In this document: positions 5,413 through 7,984 of the stretch, one piece after another
Numbering within the stretch: the stretch's first letter is position 1
How the letters are laid out: each line of letters starts with the position of its first letter
Origin: Alphaproteobacteria bacterium
GTDB taxonomy: Bacteria > Pseudomonadota > Alphaproteobacteria > Micavibrionales > UBA2020
Direction: 5' to 3'
Assembly: GCA_020853455.1 (NCBI GenBank)
Contig: JADYYV010000067.1
Span: 1-7,984, forward strand
Length of the DNA: 7,984 nucleotides
Translations under genes and position numbers: made by a program
Notes under the pieces: generated by a model
What the model saw: the letters and a program-made list of their open reading frames with translations, nothing else
What the model was told of the DNA's origin: nothing
Databases searched by the model: none

Positions 5413-6372
5413 TTAATCCGGAATTGACAGGAAAGCGGGCGACAGGATGCAAACGAAAAGCGCAGGCATGAAGAAAAGGATCATCGGCACGGTCAGCTTC
5501 GGCGGCAGCGAAGCCGCCTTTTGCTCGGCCAGCGCCATGCGCATGGAACGCGTTTCTTCGGCCAGCACGCGCAGCGCCTTGGAAATCGAGGTGCCGTATT
5601 GCTCCGCCTGCAGCATGGCGGTCGAAAACGACCGCGCCGGGCCGGAGCCGACACGCGCGGAGAAGCCCATGAACGCGCCCTTGCGGTCGTTCAGCATGCC
5701 AAGCTCGGCGCAGAGGATGCCCAGTTCTTCGGCTAGCGCCACCGAATGCCCGGCGACCGTGCCGGCGATGCGGTTGATCGCGGCTTCGATGCCGATGCCG
5801 CCCTGCACGCAGATCAGCATCATGTCGAGGCTGTCGGGGAAAGCGAGCGAGATTTCCTGCTGCCGCTTGTCGGCGTTGTTCTTGAGCAGGATATGCGGCA
5901 GGAAAAACCCGGCCACGCCCGCGCCCAGCAGCGAAAACAGCTTGGTCATTTCACCCGGCGGCTTTTTCATGTGCGTCAGGAACAGGACCGCCAGCAGCAG
6001 CAAGACGAGCGGCAGCACCATGCGCGCGACCAGGTAATAGACCGGCGCCATCGGGTTGCGGATGCCCGCGCGCTGGCACAGGATGCGCGCCTTGGCGCTG
6101 GCGTCGCCCGCAAGACGCTGAATCTTGTAGCGCATCGCGATGGATTTCGCGGCGGAAATCTGCTCGTCTTTCTTGATCTTGGGCGCGTTGACCGCCTCGC
6201 GCGCCTGTTCGAACAGGGCGCGGCGTTTTTTCTCGATCACTTCCTTGTAGCGTTCCTGCTTTTCCTTGCGCTGCAAAAGCGGTATCGCGAAGGCCGCAAA
6301 CGACGCCGCCGCCGCAATCGCGGACAGGATAACGATCCAGGCGTTGGAATCCATCGTTGTCAGGAAATCCAT
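5413..6372 (-). CDS. tadC: TadC, Tad pilus inner-membrane platform protein
   Basis: This encodes 319 residues, the usual length for TadC. ATG 6370-6372 follows GGGAGG at 5 bases; M7 is a possible but less well spaced alternative. There is a membrane segment at 10-32, a charged cytoplasmic stretch (33-100), two close segments at about 112-133 and 146-163, the T2SSF-type domain (about 178-285, with FPDSLDMMLICVQGGIGIEA and QYGTSISKALRVLAEETRSM), and a last segment at about 293-316. The FPDxLDxM...GxxxxxAxxR pattern and late ExxR are typical of type II secretion/type IV pilus platform proteins of the GspF family. Paired with TadB, it forms the platform on which the TadA ATPase acts. The start is 10 bases after the tadB stop, in one transcript. 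Confidence 0.93.
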   Translation of the reverse strand: MDFLTTMDSNAWIVILSAIAAAASFAAFAIPLLQRKEKQERYKEVIEKKRRALFEQAREAVNAPKIKKDEQISAAKSIAMRYKIQRLAGDASAKARILCQRAGIRNPMAPVYYLVARMVLPLVLLLLAVLFLTHMKKPPGEMTKLFSLLGAGVAGFFLPHILLKNNADKRQQEISLAFPDSLDMMLICVQGGIGIEAAINRIAGTVAGHSVALAEELGILCAELGMLNDRKGAFMGFSARVGSGPARSFSTAMLQAEQYGTSISKALRVLAEETRSMRMALAEQKAASLPPKLTVPMILFFMPALFVCILSPAFLSIPD

Positions 6373-6382
6373 TGTGGCCTCC

Positions 6383-7369
6383 CTAAATCTTGAAGTTAAT
6401 CATCTGGCGCATGACAAGAATGCCAAGCGACATCCAGATGCCGCAGCCCCACAGGTAAACATGGCCTTTGGCGGTAAACAGCAGGGGCTCCATATATTTG
6501 GGGTTCACGCACCAGAGGCCGAAAGTGACCAGGATCGGCAGCGCGCCGATGATGGCGGCGGAGGATTTCGCTTCCTGCGACAGCGCCTGGATCTTGCGCT
6601 TCAGGCGGAACCGCGAGCGAATGACTCCCGACAGGTTTGTCAGGACTTCCGACAGCGACGAGCCGGTTTCCGACTGGATCTGCAATGCCGTCGCGAACAT
6701 ATGCACCTCGGTGAGCGGGATGCGTTTCGCGGTCTCGTATGCCGCCTGCCCCAGCGGCACGCCGATTTTCTGGTTGTCGTATATTCTTTGCATTTCCTCG
6801 CGCAGGGGCCCGGTATATTCGCGGCTGACCATTGAAATCGCCTCGGTCATGGGCATACCGGCCTGCAAAAGACGCACGCAGGCATCCAGCGCATCGGGCA
6901 GTTCCTCCAGGAATTTTTTCTGGCGGCGACTGGCTTTTATGTTCAAGAACAGGCGCGGCACGCCAAAAAACGCCGTGAATGTCAGCAGCACGACCGACAG
7001 GCCGCCAAGCTGCAGCGCGAATTTCGTGAGGATAAAGGTGAAAACGGCAAAACCGGCCGACCCCATCCAGAAACGCGACACCGGCGCCTCGATCCCCGCC
7101 TGCTGCATCTTTTCCTTTATGCTGACCTTGTCCTGTTTCTGCGCGGCTTCCTGTTTGCTCGCTTCCTTCAGGCGTTTTTCCAGCGCATCGCGCTGTTTGG
7201 CCAGCTGCTTGTCCTTGGACTCGCCCTTTTCGCCGGTGGCCTGCTTGTCGCGCGTGATGATGGCAAGCGTGCGGTTGCGCGCCTGCTGCTTCTTCGAGAT
7301 TTTCATGGCGACGGCGCCGCCGATCAGCAGCACCAACAGCATCGCAAGCAGGGCGGGCAGGAAAACCAT
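6383..7369 (-). CDS. tadB: TadB, Tad pilus inner-membrane platform protein
   Basis: This encodes 328 residues. ATG 7367-7369 follows the tadA stop by a single base, so translation is probably coupled; a GGAGG lies 12 bases upstream within the end of tadA. An N-terminal membrane segment (4-22) is followed by a highly charged Lys/Gln/Glu-rich stretch likely to form a coiled coil (about 45-90), two membrane segments (about 101-120 and 123-143), the T2SSF-type domain (153-265: ELPDALDACVRLLQAGMPMT, then ALQIQSETGSSLSEVLTNLS and RSRFRLKRKIQALSQEAKSS) and two C-terminal segments (about 270-288 and 304-322). Order and motifs match TadB, the partner of TadC. The charged insertion before the first paired segments is common in this family. 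Confidence 0.93.
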   Translation of the reverse strand: MVFLPALLAMLLVLLIGGAVAMKISKKQQARNRTLAIITRDKQATGEKGESKDKQLAKQRDALEKRLKEASKQEAAQKQDKVSIKEKMQQAGIEAPVSRFWMGSAGFAVFTFILTKFALQLGGLSVVLLTFTAFFGVPRLFLNIKASRRQKKFLEELPDALDACVRLLQAGMPMTEAISMVSREYTGPLREEMQRIYDNQKIGVPLGQAAYETAKRIPLTEVHMFATALQIQSETGSSLSEVLTNLSGVIRSRFRLKRKIQALSQEAKSSAAIIGALPILVTFGLWCVNPKYMEPLLFTAKGHVYLWGCGIWMSLGILVMRQMINFKI

Positions 7370-7370
7370 G

Positions 7371-7984
<614 letters not shown>

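Noticed and set aside
5746..6835. Plus-strand frames of 215 and 189 codons across tadC and tadB
   Set aside because: They are antisense shadows of well-conserved tad genes; the products are His/Arg/Gln-rich with no signal or domain.

Overview
The window looks like GC-rich alphaproteobacterial chromosome. The best evidence is the CpaF-type TadA sequence and the T1SS-143/VCBS-like adhesin repeats, both common in that class. No rRNA, tRNA or other marker gene is present, so the genus cannot be named. There are seven real genes: two are cut by the window edges and five are complete. None looks broken.

Layout. Positions 1-2819 (minus strand) hold the N-terminal 939 residues of a very large repetitive, type I-secreted adhesin. 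It has an N-terminal retention-type region made of two similar halves, a PAAG motif that fits a LapG-type protease site, a glycine-rich linker, and then repeats of about 261 residues that continue past the left edge. An AT-rich divergent intergenic region (2820-3196) follows, with a near-consensus sigma-70 promoter pointing at the adhesin and weaker candidates pointing the other way. Positions 3197-4662 (plus) are a two-gene unit: a secreted protein with the N-terminal domain of Tad/CpaC secretins but no secretin channel, then a TPR lipoprotein resembling TadD. Convergent to it, 4696-7984 (minus) is the tail of a Tad pilus operon in the order tadA (partial), tadB, tadC, unknown exported protein. 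The operon genes are only 1 to 12 bases apart.

How they may work together. TadA is the ATPase that drives pilus assembly on the inner-membrane platform formed by TadB and TadC. The CpaC-N protein and the TPR lipoprotein are plausible periplasmic or outer-membrane accessory factors of the same machine. The exported unknown protein sits where tadD often lies and is probably also an accessory. The adjacent giant adhesin suggests a locus for surface attachment in which a pilus and a cell-anchored, possibly protease-releasable adhesin are encoded side by side. The functional link between them is inference from gene neighbourhood.

The main things to check are the predicted LapG-type site and duplicated retention region, the four-cysteine CpaC-N protein, the unknown tad-operon protein, and the mirrored leader motif of the two divergent transcripts.
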